Shown here one piece after another: positions 43,421 to 53,400 of a stretch of DNA of 64,000 bases. A program made the translations under genes and the position numbers. The stretch is from contig CM074862.1 of the NCBI GenBank assembly GCA_037501455.1, positions 66,247,501 to 66,311,500 of the forward strand. Direction: 5' to 3'. The DNA is from Lantana camara. Its lineage: Eukaryota > Streptophyta > Magnoliopsida > Lamiales > Verbenaceae. Numbering within the stretch: position 1 is the first letter of the stretch; the number at the start of each line of letters is the position of its first letter. The notes beneath the pieces were generated by a model that had not been told where the DNA came from, did no database searches, and saw nothing but the letters and a program-made list of their open reading frames with translations.

Positions 43421-44409
43421 TATCTTTCAAAAAACCTTCAAATGATTTGGAAGCAAGCCGTGTACCGTGTTACCGTGTTATATTGACCGTGTTTTGGCGA
43501 GTTAACATGTATTGTTCACTGTGGGCCGAAGAGTTTGTGTTTGAGCCAACCGGGAAAGCATGGGCTGACGGGTAACTCTTACACTTCTCTCATACCGTGG
43601 GGATGAACCCTGAATCCACCAGGAGGTTTGGTGGAGGAAGGAGTCCCGTGCATGGGAGTCATGTTCCCGACGTACACAATGTTACCACGGATGGTTCGGG
43701 CCTTGCAAACCCACCATCATTGGAGGAAGAATGAGTCACTAAAACTACTACTTGTGCACTGTAACTGCTTGCATGAACACTTATTTAATTGAAAGTACCG
43801 TGATTGTACACTGTCGGAGTAAAGGTTGGAGAATTGCCCTCACTCGCCGGGCCACTGATCGATGGATTGAAAATGATTAAAGTGTTTAATTTGATAGTTG
43901 TAAACTCGGGCGAGGTCCGTCATTGTTTTGAAATTGTATTGTTTTCAGTTATAAAACCTTACCCGAGGTTATGACTTGCATGTTATATGCACTTATATAT
44001 ACTATGCCCCCTCGCTCAGTCTGTTGTAGACTGACGCCTCAACTTTTCAGTGTTCTGCAGGTGCGTGCTACGCGAGAGTTAGATTCGTGTCCTGTTGTTG
44101 TGTCGAGTCTAGCCACTGCACTTTCATGTTTTGTTATCTTTGACATTAGTATAACATGTTATGTATTTTGGGAGATGATAATGTATGGATATGTAAAATT
44201 TGGATATGGTTTGCTTGATATTATAGCATGCTTCCGTTTTATTTCTTATGTTTTGTGGTAATTGGTTTGGGGTTAGTCCCGCCTAGCTAGTTGGTTTATT
44301 TTCATTGTCACTCGTTCGCTCTAGGTTGGTTCATGTACAGATTATCCATTTTGTATGTGGATCGACCTATAGTGCGGGGGATGTGGTGCCTAGCGCTTCG
44401 GGTGCTACA
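41931..44409 (+). repeat. element C 3' LTR, 2479 bp
   Basis: TGTAACGCCCC...GGGTGCTACA. Donor-like TTTAAG|GTAACA at 42436/42437, palindrome array at 42804-43027, a (TA)n run near 43382-43420, and hairpin CAGTCTGTTGTAGACTG at 44017-44033. Confidence 0.93.
42804..43027. repeat. palindrome array in element C 3' LTR
   Basis: Six copies matching those of the 5' LTR in order and spacing. Several single-base differences between the two LTRs fall inside the palindromes (for example GGCCATTCCC here versus GGTCGTTCCC in the 5' LTR, second copy). Confidence 0.9.
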
Positions 44410-44414
44410 TTGTA

Positions 44415-45132
44415 AAAAAAATATTATATTAAAATTTCATGTTAATACTTAATTTATAGTTATTTTTGATATAATTATAGTTTTATGATAAATAAATAAA
44501 TAAAATAAAATAATATCAAATTAGTATAACGTGATAGTTCAAGTAGAAATTAAAAAATATTAAAAAAAAGAAAATATAATTAAAAAAATTGGAATGAAGT
44601 GAGAGAAAAAAAATTAAATATAAATTAAAAATTAAAAATTAAATAAAAAAAAAAGAATTCGAAAGTCCAGTGAATGGAAGAGATTAAGCAGAAAATTGCT
44701 AAAATACATAGGTAGAATTTGTGTTCAAAAAATTAGAAAAAAAGAAAAAAAGAAAAGCGTCCATGACACCAGACCGGTCCCTAGTATAGATAATAAAAAT
44801 TGATTTCAAAGATAATTTTGGTGCACATAATTAATATGATTTCTATAAACTTATTCCATATGAATTGCATTTTTATTTGGAGTAAAATGTTTTCTATTTA
44901 TTTTATTATTATTTTTAATTACAAAAGTCAAACTTAATATATAATATTATAAGTTACATACTTTAATTTGTAAACTAATCAATATGTAGCACGGGTAATA
45001 TATTAGTTCTTTCTGTTATATGATCTTAGATATTGAAAATTTTCTCTTTTATTCATTCCAAAGACATACAGTTCTTACAAGGTCACACAATGCGAATGCG
45101 AAAACGAGTGCGAATGAGAATGCGAGGTGAAT
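44415..45132. other. AT-rich intergenic DNA, no feature seen
   Basis: Low-complexity AT-rich sequence with A runs and stops in all frames. It is the target region of the Tat element. Confidence 0.6.
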
Positions 45133-45137
45133 ACGCC

Positions 45138-45947
45138 TGATGAGTTCCGGAATGGGTGGATCCGAATCCGATCACTTTACAATTTGTATTTTGTGGAGGA
45201 AACCTCCGGAGCTTCGCCGGAAAAGTGAAAGGGGTTCTACCTGTTGGGACAAGCACAAGAAAAGTCAGAAGGCCAAGCTGGGGGAACTGGGGGTGATACC
45301 CAGTTTGGCTCTCCGACGCTCAAGTCAGTTCAATGTATGGAGAAAGTGTAAGTTTAGTCATAGTTGCAGTGATGAAAAAAGCTTACCAGTGTAGAAGATG
45401 ACTTTGGCTATTTATAGTTGAGGGTCAGGGGCCCTTTGGTCATTTGCCTCAAGTGGTCCTGGCCGAATGTTGCCCTAACACGTGGCGCTGTGAGAGAGAA
45501 ACCTAGGAGGAATCTTCTGCAAAAGCGGCCAAAAGTTAGTGCTGGCAGCAGTGGCAGGTGCGCGGGCATGTACGATGTGTCAGAGAGCCATTTGGGTGGT
45601 TGGTGACGAGGGCTTAAGAGCGCGCTCGTGACAACCTGGAGTATTGGAGGCCAAGACATCCGTTGAGGGGGATGAAGGCTCCAGTTCAAGTGATGAGCCG
45701 AAAGGAAAACCACTCTGAGGGAGTGTGACGCTCGAAGAGGGCTTCTTTGGCATGTGAGCGTGCCCATCATTTAGTATATAGGACGCTCGTGGAGTAACAG
45801 CGCTCGTTGGGCTTAACTCCTGAAGAGGGATTGCGCTCGTTGCACTTAGCGCTCGTGTACTGATGGCGCGGCCTTGGGGAGACAGATGTCATCATCTTGA
45901 TGGTGCCACGTGTCTTGATGTGGGATAATCGTATTTCGACCCCATCA
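45138..45947 (-). repeat. Tat element 3' LTR, 810 bp
   Basis: Plus-strand edges are TGATGAGTTCC and CCCCATCA. A TATA-like site read on the minus strand lies near 45409-45416 (CTATTTATAG on plus). It is rich in CGCTCG motifs. Confidence 0.95.
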
Positions 45948-45962
45948 TTTTGCCCCCCAATT
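45948..45962 (-). promoter_or_regulatory. Tat element polypurine tract
   Basis: The minus strand reads AATTGGGGGGCAAAA directly before the 3' LTR (TGATGGGG). The older Tat copy at 6658-6675 has the same tract. Confidence 0.9.
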
Positions 45963-46287
45963 CTGTGGTCCTTAGTGATAAGGGCTGTAGAATTTTGACA
46001 CCTTCAATATCTTGTATATAGCGCTCGTATAAGGCTTGGCGTGTTGAGCAATTTTTCCTCTGATGGTGCCATTAATGCGGTCTTTTCAACTGACCGCTCG
46101 TAGTACTTCCGCATTAAATGTTGTACTATTCTGAAGCACTCGAAACGTCAGAGCATTAAATGCGGGTGCGCGTGGGGCGCGTGAGTTTGGGGAAGCATGT
46201 GACGGTTCCATAAAGTGGGCGGTTTCCTAGGCGGGAAATGATTACCATTTTGAATTTATTGCCGAAAACGGTACCAACTCCTATCCC

Positions 46288-46295
46288 TATAAATA
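46288..46295 (+). promoter_or_regulatory. TATA box of the antisense gene
   Basis: TATAAATA on the plus strand, 270 bp before the ATG at 46560 and outside the LTR. Transcription would start near 46320. The leader contains a possible small intron (donor TTCAAG|GTAAAT at 46425/46426, acceptor CCTCAG at 46497). Confidence 0.7.
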
Positions 46296-46559
46296 AGGGA
46301 TTCTGAAATCTCCACATTCTTTACGCATTCAAAACTTTCAAGCACCCTTTGCAAAAAGAATTCTCTTGCATTCCAGTTCTCAGAGCATCTTCAACCTCTT
46401 CTCCAGTTTTCTCAAACACTTTCAAGGTAAATATCCAGTGTGATTTTCTAACTCTGCTAACCGTAGATTCGGACTTTAGGATTTCGTAATCCCTCAGATT
46501 TTCGCCTTTCTGAACCTTAACCTCTCTCCAAGAAAAACTTCCAAATCCCAGTTTCTGCC

Positions 46560-49407
46560 ATGGCCGACCAACATATCGAGGAATTTGCCCGTGAAATCCA
46601 AGAGATGGCCACTGAGAGTTCTTCTTCCCCTGATTCCCCTAGAGATGAAGAGTTGGGGGCGGCTGTGATGGCTATGGAGGACAGAAATCCAGGCGGAATG
46701 GATCCTATCTTTGAGGAGATGGATCTGGTGATGGAGGCGGAAAGACAAGGGGTCACCCTCCCCATAACTCAAAGTGCCACGCATCCCCACCGCCATACTG
46801 TGACCGTGGCTGTCGCAAACCCGCTTCCAGTGGCGGAAGCCATATCCGGGCCTTCAGACAGAGCCCGTGATAAGGGGAAAGGGAAGAAATCCCAAAAATC
46901 CAAAGGGCCCAACGAGGGTGAAGGGTCAGGCTACCAGGCTACCGAGCGCACGCCTGATGAGACTCCCAGTACAGTCACCGTGGGAGATGTGAAAACAATG
47001 ATGGCACCCATCTACTGGGACGAGCGGTATACCTGGAGAATCCCACAAAGCCACGAGCGTGCGAATAACCCGCCTCCTGGGGAGATGGCAGTGTACGTGG
47101 ATTCCGTGCGCTCAGGAGGCCTGAGGTTCCCCATCTCAGTCTCAATGGCCCATTTGCTGAATGACCTGGGCCTGTGTCCGTCCCAGATAGTGCCCAACGG
47201 CTTGGCCCTCCTGACCTGTTTCATAATTCTGATGAGGACCATGGGTTACGAGCCCTATTTGCGGAATTTCAACGCCCTTTTCCAAGTGGTCAGTTCATCC
47301 CGCTCATCCCCCGAGGCCGGCTTCTACTATGTCCAGGTGAAAGCACATATGAAGCTGATCAACTCGCCCTCGAGCACTTATGGCATTGACTGGAAAGAGA
47401 AGTTCATCTTTGTCAAGGCTCCAGCAGAAGAGGGCTTTGGGGTGATCACGGAATGGGGCTCGTATTCAAAGAGCCGTTTGCCACATGCACTCCCCAAAGA
47501 TTGGGCCAAAAGCCTAGCAACAACCCTGAGGGACGAGGGTCACCTTATACAAGCGAAGGACTGGATAGATGATGCAGAACTTATGTTCTTGTGTGGTCTT
47601 TCCAACGACCCTTATTTCCTTGACAACCCTCCGGCTCGTGACATAGAGAGAGACGGTTAGATTCTTAGGGCACTAACTTTAGATAGGAATAAATACTAAC
47701 TTCTTTTCTGTGCTTGCAACTTGTAATCTGAGTAGATGATTTGAATATTCCTAACCCTTGAAAATTTCACCCTTGCAGGAGTCGCTATCTTAGAAATGGC
47801 CGGAGGAATCAGACAAGCGGCACGTTTCGCCCACGCCAACAGAAACCAATCCCAACAAGGGGAACAGCAGCATGAGCAACAACGCCCTCGCAACAGGGAC
47901 GCTCGTAGTGGCAGTCAGGGCGCCAGTTCGAGCGCCAATCGTAGTGAGGTTCTGCCACCCCGTGGCCGAGGGGAGCGTAGACTGGTCCCAAGAGAGACCA
48001 GGGGGCGGTCCTCTTCAGAAAGAGCGGGTGATGCTCAACCCCCCATCCCTGCCGAGCAAACGAGGCGGCCAGTGACTACCCTGGCGATAACGGAAGCTTC
48101 TCCGAGCGCAAATAGACCTTCCCGCAAGAGGAAGAGGATGCCTGACTCTGCCGCAATCAAGGGCAAAGGGAAGCAAGTTGTCGAGGGCCCCAGGGGCGAG
48201 GGGGACACTTCCTCTTCAGAGGAAGAAAACTTGTGGGAGTTTCCCCGTCGAGGGGACAGAGACTTTACAGGCGCCCCCGACGGCGGGCCTGTTTTGCTGA
48301 GGTCTGGCTCGGTCTCCCAGACTATCACCGATGATTTGTTCAGCCGGGCTCAATTCTCAGCAGACCACAGGCATCTCTACAGTGAGTCTGTAGAGAAGGT
48401 GACGTTCGATGCAGCCCACGCCCTAATTTCCGTAAGTCTTCATTTCTTGCATTCTCTTTTTTTCTTTTCTGTACATCACCATTTTTTTGCTAACACTTTT
48501 CCTCTCGTTTACGCAGCAAGTTCTTCCCCGGCTCCGGAACGTGCAAATGCGGGCCTCCACTTACGCCGAGCGCAAGGCCAAGTACAAGAAAATGGCCCGC
48601 TCGAATGACCCGGCTCATATCCAGTCGGAGCTAGACGCAGAAATCGCCAAGTACGAGTCCCTCAAGGGCTTGTTCGAAACAACGGAGGAGGAATTGGGGA
48701 AGCTGAAGGAGGATTTCTTGGCGGTTGACGGCGCTCGAATCCGTTTGGGCAACCAACTGGCTCAGGCTAACGAGCAGTGCAAAAAGGCGGAGACAGAGAG
48801 GGAGAGCTGGAAGGCGAGGGCTTTGGAGGCCGAGCGCAAATTCAATGATACCGTCAATGACTGGCCTCGAAGCTTGGAGCGTGCGAACAAGGAGGCCTTA
48901 ATCAAATTCTGCCACTCCAACGCCTTCAATTTCGCTGCTTCCCTGCATTGCTTAGAAGAGGCTCAGAAGGCTTTTAATCTAGCCATCGAGCAAGGCATAC
49001 ATAAGGGGCTGACGGATCCTGCCATGAAAGAGGCCGAGGGCACGGGGCTCATGTTTAACGAGCGCTGTGAGGAGGAAGATGATGAGGGCGATAACCCTGC
49101 TGATTCCATTGCGGAGCCTGAGTATGGGTTCTTGGTCAAGCTCCTTCAAGATGAGTACATGGATGCTCATCCGGCGGGTAATGCTGCTCAAAACGACGAT
49201 CCCGAAAACGAGCCACAAGCGCCGGTCGTAGAGGATGCCCCAATCCCAATTGATGAAGGTGCCAACGCCCCCGCTCCAGATGCCAATGCGCCTGCTCTAG
49301 ATGCCAATGCCCCCAACGATCCGCAAGCCCATCCGCAAGAGCCTGAGGGTCCAGTTCACGGCCCAGTTCTGGTGATTGTTGATGAGGACATCGCCCCAGC
49401 CGCTTAA
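46560..49407 (+). CDS. three-exon antisense gene of the Tat element (putative gypsy-type transposon domain protein, 879 aa)
   Basis: Exons 46560-47655, 47779-48431 and 48517-49407 join in frame: introns of 123 bp (GACG|GTTAGA ... TTGCAG|GAG) and 85 bp (TTTCC|GTAAGT ... ACGCAG|CAA). The total is 879 aa with no stop. Exon 1 has an acidic N-terminus and, at about residues 170-350, a segment resembling the plant putative gypsy type transposon domain (PF04195-like: motifs LRFPISVSMAHLLNDLG and LIKS-type KLINSPSSTYGIDWKEKF). Exon 2 is basic and low-complexity. Exon 3 has a coiled coil (about 618-693) and a C-terminus with NAP(A)PD repeats. It runs opposite to gag-pol and converges on pol. Antisense ORFs at this place are known in Tat relatives such as Grande; their function is unknown. 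Intactness contrasts with the broken pol. Confidence 0.82.
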
Positions 49408-49518
49408 GATTTTTCCTTTGTGTGTTCTCTTATGCATTTTCCTGTTTTTCCGTTCCTTGTAATAGTATTTCCTGGGCCTTTGAGCCCTTTGCTTTGTAAT
49501 GATTTTCCTTTTGCAATG

Positions 49519-49524
49519 AATAAA
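49519..49524 (+). terminator. poly(A) signal of the antisense gene
   Basis: AATAAA, 112 bp after the stop codon at 49405-49407, following T/G-rich 3' UTR sequence. This gives the antisense gene a complete unit separate from the LTR signals. Confidence 0.65.
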
Positions 49525-49642
49525 CATCTCTTTTTTGATGACTTTGTTGTTCTTCTTGTCCATTTACGAATCATATAGTAGGACTGTGTAGCCTACTCTG
49601 TGGATGTTTTACTTCTGTGATGATGTTTTGCTTCTGTGATGA

Positions 49643-50095
49643 AAAATTTGTCTAAGTCTTGAGCGATCGTGGGGGTCTTATTGTGAGATTGCCCCCCCAC
49701 TCAAGACTTGTATAAATTTTTCCTTTGAAAATTTGTCTAAGTCTTGAGCGATCGTGGGGGTCTTATTGTGAGATTGCCCCCCCACTCAAGACTTGTATAA
49801 ATTTTTCCTTTATAAATTTATCTTGAAAATTTGTCTAAGTCTTGAGCGATCGTGAAGGTCTTATAGTGAGATTGCCCCCCCCCCCCCCCCCCCGCTCAAG
49901 ACTTGTATAAATTTCGTTTTGCCTTTGGGGGAATTTTGCTAAGTCCTGAGTGTGTGTGAGGGTCTTACTGAGTGGTTGCCCTCGTTCAAGACTTGTGACA
50001 TTCTTTCCGCCCGTGGGGGATTTTGCTAGGTCTTGAGTATTTGCGAGGGTCTTACTGAGTGGTTGCCCTCGTTCAAGACTTGTGCAATTCCTTTT
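49643..50095. repeat. hairpin-forming tandem repeats between the antisense gene and pol
   Basis: Three units of about 85-97 bp (from 49643, 49728 and 49825) and two related units (from about 49930 and 50016). Each has outer arms AAGTCTTGAG / CTCAAGACTT or a variant, inner arms such as GTGGGGG / CCCCCAC, and a conserved TCTTA...TTG loop. The third unit has an expanded run of 19 C. On the minus strand this is the pol 3' untranslated region. Confidence 0.85.
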
Positions 50096-50149
50096 TTATT
50101 CTGAAACCATCGTTCGAGCGCTCTGGCTCTTGCCGTTTTCCTGGCTCTG

Positions 50150-50350
50150 CAGGAAATCCCATTTTCGAGCGCAAGGCGTTATAGGAAACGGCCAAGGCCT
50201 ACTAGGATTCGCTTTTGTAGGAGATCCCGTTTTCGAGCGCAAGGCGTTTTAAGAAACGGCCAAGGCCTACTAGGATTCGCTTTTGTAGGAGATCCCGTTT
50301 TCGAGCGCAAGGCGTTTTAAGAAACGGCCAAGGCCTACTAGGATTTTCTT
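50150..50350. repeat. 68-bp tandem repeat, three copies
   Basis: TTTTCGAGCGCAAGGCGTT recurs at 50162, 50230 and 50298 with a fixed 68-bp period. Copies 2 and 3 are near-identical; copy 1 is diverged. It lies between the hairpin repeats and the pol stop codon. Confidence 0.9.
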
Positions 50351-50651
50351 CATGATCTTCTTCCAATTCGCCTGCTTGGTTGTGAGCGTAACCAGTCTAT
50401 CCTTATGAGGGCGTCCCCCCATGTGGAGTAGAGTGCTGGCCAGCGTAACCCATACGAGATAACAGCATATATATTGGAATGAGTTGCCAACCACGCTCGC
50501 AAATACGAGGGTCGTGGGGCTTATTCATTCAAGCAACCAAAGAGATAGGAATATTAAAGAAATTAAAAAGATTATGGTACCGCTTACTTGTGATTGGAAG
50601 TACATAAAACCCGTCAAAGAGGGTTGTTACATCAGGGTTTGCAAAGAGCTT

Positions 50652-51500
50652 TTAAACATAAAACCGCCGGAGGTTACATGCGTTCCAAGGGCGAGGCAAG
50701 CGCTCACCTTGAAGTGTCTCCAGGGTGTAAGTGTTGTTAGCTCTGAGTTGTATGACTTTGAATGGTCCTTCCCAATTGGGGTCCAATTTACCCACGTGCC
50801 TGGATACTTCCACTTTTTTCAAAACCAAGTCTCCCAACTGGAAAGTTCTTTCCCTCACACGTTTGTTGTACTGTTGGGCCACGGAGGCTTTATAATGGTG
50901 AATCTTAGCCCAGGCCTTGTCTCTCCTTTCATCCAGCAAATCCAACTCCAAGCTCCTGTTGCTGTCGTTAAGCTGAGGCTCGAAATAGCCTACACGAGCG
51001 GACTCATTTACTATCTCCGCTGGTATCATAGCTTCTGATCCATAAACGAGCGCGTAAGGAGTTTCGCCAGTGGCCGCTCGTGGGGTGGTGCGATAAGCCC
51101 AAAGTGCTCCTTGTAACTCCTCAGCCCATTCACTCTTCTTGCTCTCAAGCATGGTTTTTAGATGCTGCAAGATGATTCTATTGGTAACTTCTGCTTGCCC
51201 ATTGGATTGTGGATGTCCCACAGAGGTAAAACGCTGTTCTATTCCCAACTCAGAACACCACTCTCGGGTGTCAGCCGCTATGAACTGGGATCCGTTGTCA
51301 GAAATGAGCACCCTCGGTATGCCGTACCTGCAAATGATGTTCTTCCAAATAAAGTCACGTACAACCTTGAAAGTGATTTTTGCAACGGCCTCAGCCTCGG
51401 CCCACTTGGTGAAGTAGTCGACGGCTAAAATGACAAACTTCTTTTGTCCCGCGGCTATGGGCAAGGGGCCCACGATGTCAATTCCCCACTGGTCAAAAGG
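50652..51500 (-). pseudogene. pol: Tat integrase catalytic core and C-terminus
   Basis: Minus-strand frame after the TAG at 51501-51503. The integrase core has Asp in WGIDIVGPLP, Asp in LISDNGSQF and Glu in NGQAEVTNRIIL, all present. Then come the GPY-like end segment (NWEGPFKVIQLRANNTYTLE) and the ending NACNLRRFYV. No chromodomain. An ORF from an internal ATG (51473) would lack the first catalytic region, so this is part of a broken pol, not a separate gene. Confidence 0.9.
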
Positions 51501-52730
51501 CTAAGAGACGTCTATTGGGATCATCTGTGCCGCTGGCAATTGAGGGAGATTTGAATGGAATTGGCATTTGGGGCACTTCCTCGAAAATTCGATGGCGTCT
51601 TGGAGAACTGTAGGCCAATAAAACCCACTTCTCAGAACCTTTTTCGCCAAAATACGCCCTCCAGAATGATTTCCACAGCTCCCATTATGAATGTGTTCGA
51701 GCGTCTCCTTTGCTTGTGAGGGCCTCAGGCATCTCATTGGGGGTCCTTGAAATGATTTCTTGAACAACCTCCCCTCGGGATCCAAAGCGAAACGAGGGGC
51801 CTTATTTCGGATTTTCCTAGCTTCCACCTTGTCAGTGGGAAGAATTCCATCCCTAAGGAAAATGATGACATCATCAAGCCAGCAGGGCTCGTTTGGATCA
51901 ATCATAGCGATTATCCTGGTGGCGACCCTTTCTTTGATCAAAGGTTCCTCAGTCCTAAGGAACGTAACAGAACGTTCAGAAGTACCCTCTAAAGCCGATG
52001 CAAACTTTGACAGAGCATCCGCACGCTCGTTTTCTCCTCGAGGCACTTGAAGTAGATGAAATTCCTTGAATTTCCCAATGATTTCTCTAGCTTTCTGCAA
52101 GTACTGTACCATGGTGGTTTCTCGAGCCTCATAAGTTCCTTCAATCTGGCTCGCTATTAACTGTGAATCCACGTAAGCGGTGATTCGGGAAGCTCCATTC
52201 TGAAAAGCAATATTCAATCCTTGCACAAGGGCTTCATATTCTGCTTCGTTATTAGTGACTTGGAAATCCAGCTTGATTGCAAAGTCCAGCTCGATCCCAT
52301 CGGGGTTTCTGAGGGCCACTCCTACTCCTCCCCCTTGTGAGGTTGAGGAACCATCTGTGTGCAGTACCCATAACCCCTCACTCTCTACAACGGTGGGTTC
52401 GAAACCAAAGCGCTCAACCAACAGATCTGCTACAACTTGAGCCTGTATCGCCGTCCTGGGCTCGAAGCATAGGTCAAACTGGCTCAATTCAATGGCCCAT
52501 TTGATTAATCTACCAGATACGTCTGGCTTGGACAACACTTGCTTCAAGGGTTGGTCGGTAAGAACCGTTATGGAGTGCGCTTGAAAGTAAGGCCTTAGCC
52601 TTCTTGAGGCGTTGATAAGAGCGAACGCGAATTTTTCGATCTCCAAATACCTCTTTTCAGCTCCTTGCAATGTTTTGCTCAAATAATAGACAGGCAGATG
52701 TTTCCGCTCTCGTACAGCGACCAGAACAGC
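51501..52730 (-). pseudogene. pol: Tat RNase H, second RNase H and integrase zinc finger
   Basis: Contains the end of the RT-linked RNase H region (EKRYLEIEKFAFALI), then an archaeal-type second RNase H with LHTDGSSTSQGGG, NNEAEYEAL, YVDSQLIASQ and NERADALSKFAS (the acidic residues D, E, D and the final D are visible), then an integrase HHCC finger (HNGSCGNHSGG, CPKCQF). The second RNase H is a marker of the Tat lineage. The frame ends at an in-frame TAG (51501-51503); upstream it is offset by one base from the RT frame at about 52725-52735. Confidence 0.88.
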
Positions 52731-53400
52731 TTGTGGCTTCCGGAGAAACGGAAAGATACATAAACAATCTTTCCCCTTCGACAGGCTTAGTCAGCAATGG
52801 CGCGCTCGATAAGTAAGCCTTTATATCCTGCAACGCCCTTTCGCATTCTTCTGTCCAGGCAAGGTTACGAGCGTTCCTCAAAATTTTGAAGAAGGGAAGG
52901 TTCCTATCCGCCGAGCGCGAGATAAACCTGTTCAACGAAATGATCTTTCCCACTAGGACCTGCACTTCCCGCAAATTTCGAGGGGAAGGGATCTCCAAAA
53001 TAGCCTTGATTTTCTCCGGATTGGCCTCAATTCCCCTCTGACTGACCATGTACCCCAGGAACTTTCCCCCTTGTACCCCAAAGGTGCATTTTGAAGTGTT
53101 CAACTTCATCCCATACTGGCGCAAGATTGAAAAAGTGCGCTTGAGATCTTCCAAGTGGGAATCCTGGCGCTCGCTTTTCACAATCATATCATCCACGTAA
53201 ACCTCCATGGACTTACCGATTTCCTCTTCAAACATCTTGTTAACGAGCCGCTGATATGTAGCTCCGGCGTTTTTCAGTCCGAAAGGCATGACTAAGAAGC
53301 AATATACTCCTAGATGGACAACGAACGAAGTTTTGGGGCGATCTTCTGGAGCCATAAAGATCTGATAATATCCCTGGAAAGCGTCCATCATGCTCATGAG
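52731..53400 (-). pseudogene. pol: Tat reverse transcriptase core
   Basis: Shows YCFLVMPFGLKNAGATYQ and the active site VYVDDMIVKS (YVDD), then FLGYMVSQRGIEANPEKI and AWTEECERAL of the connection. It lies directly after the in-frame TAG at 53401-53403, in the same frame as the upstream gag-protease ORF. The frame is lost near 52730 by a single-base difference in length. The RT motifs are otherwise intact. Confidence 0.9.

Larger units (their letters stand above)
37914..44409 (+). mobile_element. element C: complete TR-GAG retrotransposon, 6496 bp
   Basis: Two LTRs (2455 and 2479 bp) flank a 1562-bp internal region holding a perfect primer site, a gag gene, a hairpin array and a PPT. TTGTA is duplicated at 37909-37913 and 44410-44414. 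The internal region encodes only Gag and there is no room for pol, so the element is non-autonomous by design (TR-GAG: terminal repeats with a GAG domain). It must use protease, RT and integrase from another gypsy element. LTR copies differ by a few percent by eye. Confidence 0.93.

Noticed and set aside
46560..47660. A host gene on the plus strand
   Set aside because: It lies inside the LTR-bounded Tat element with a perfect TSD, is spliced to two further exons, and resembles the antisense genes of Tat relatives.
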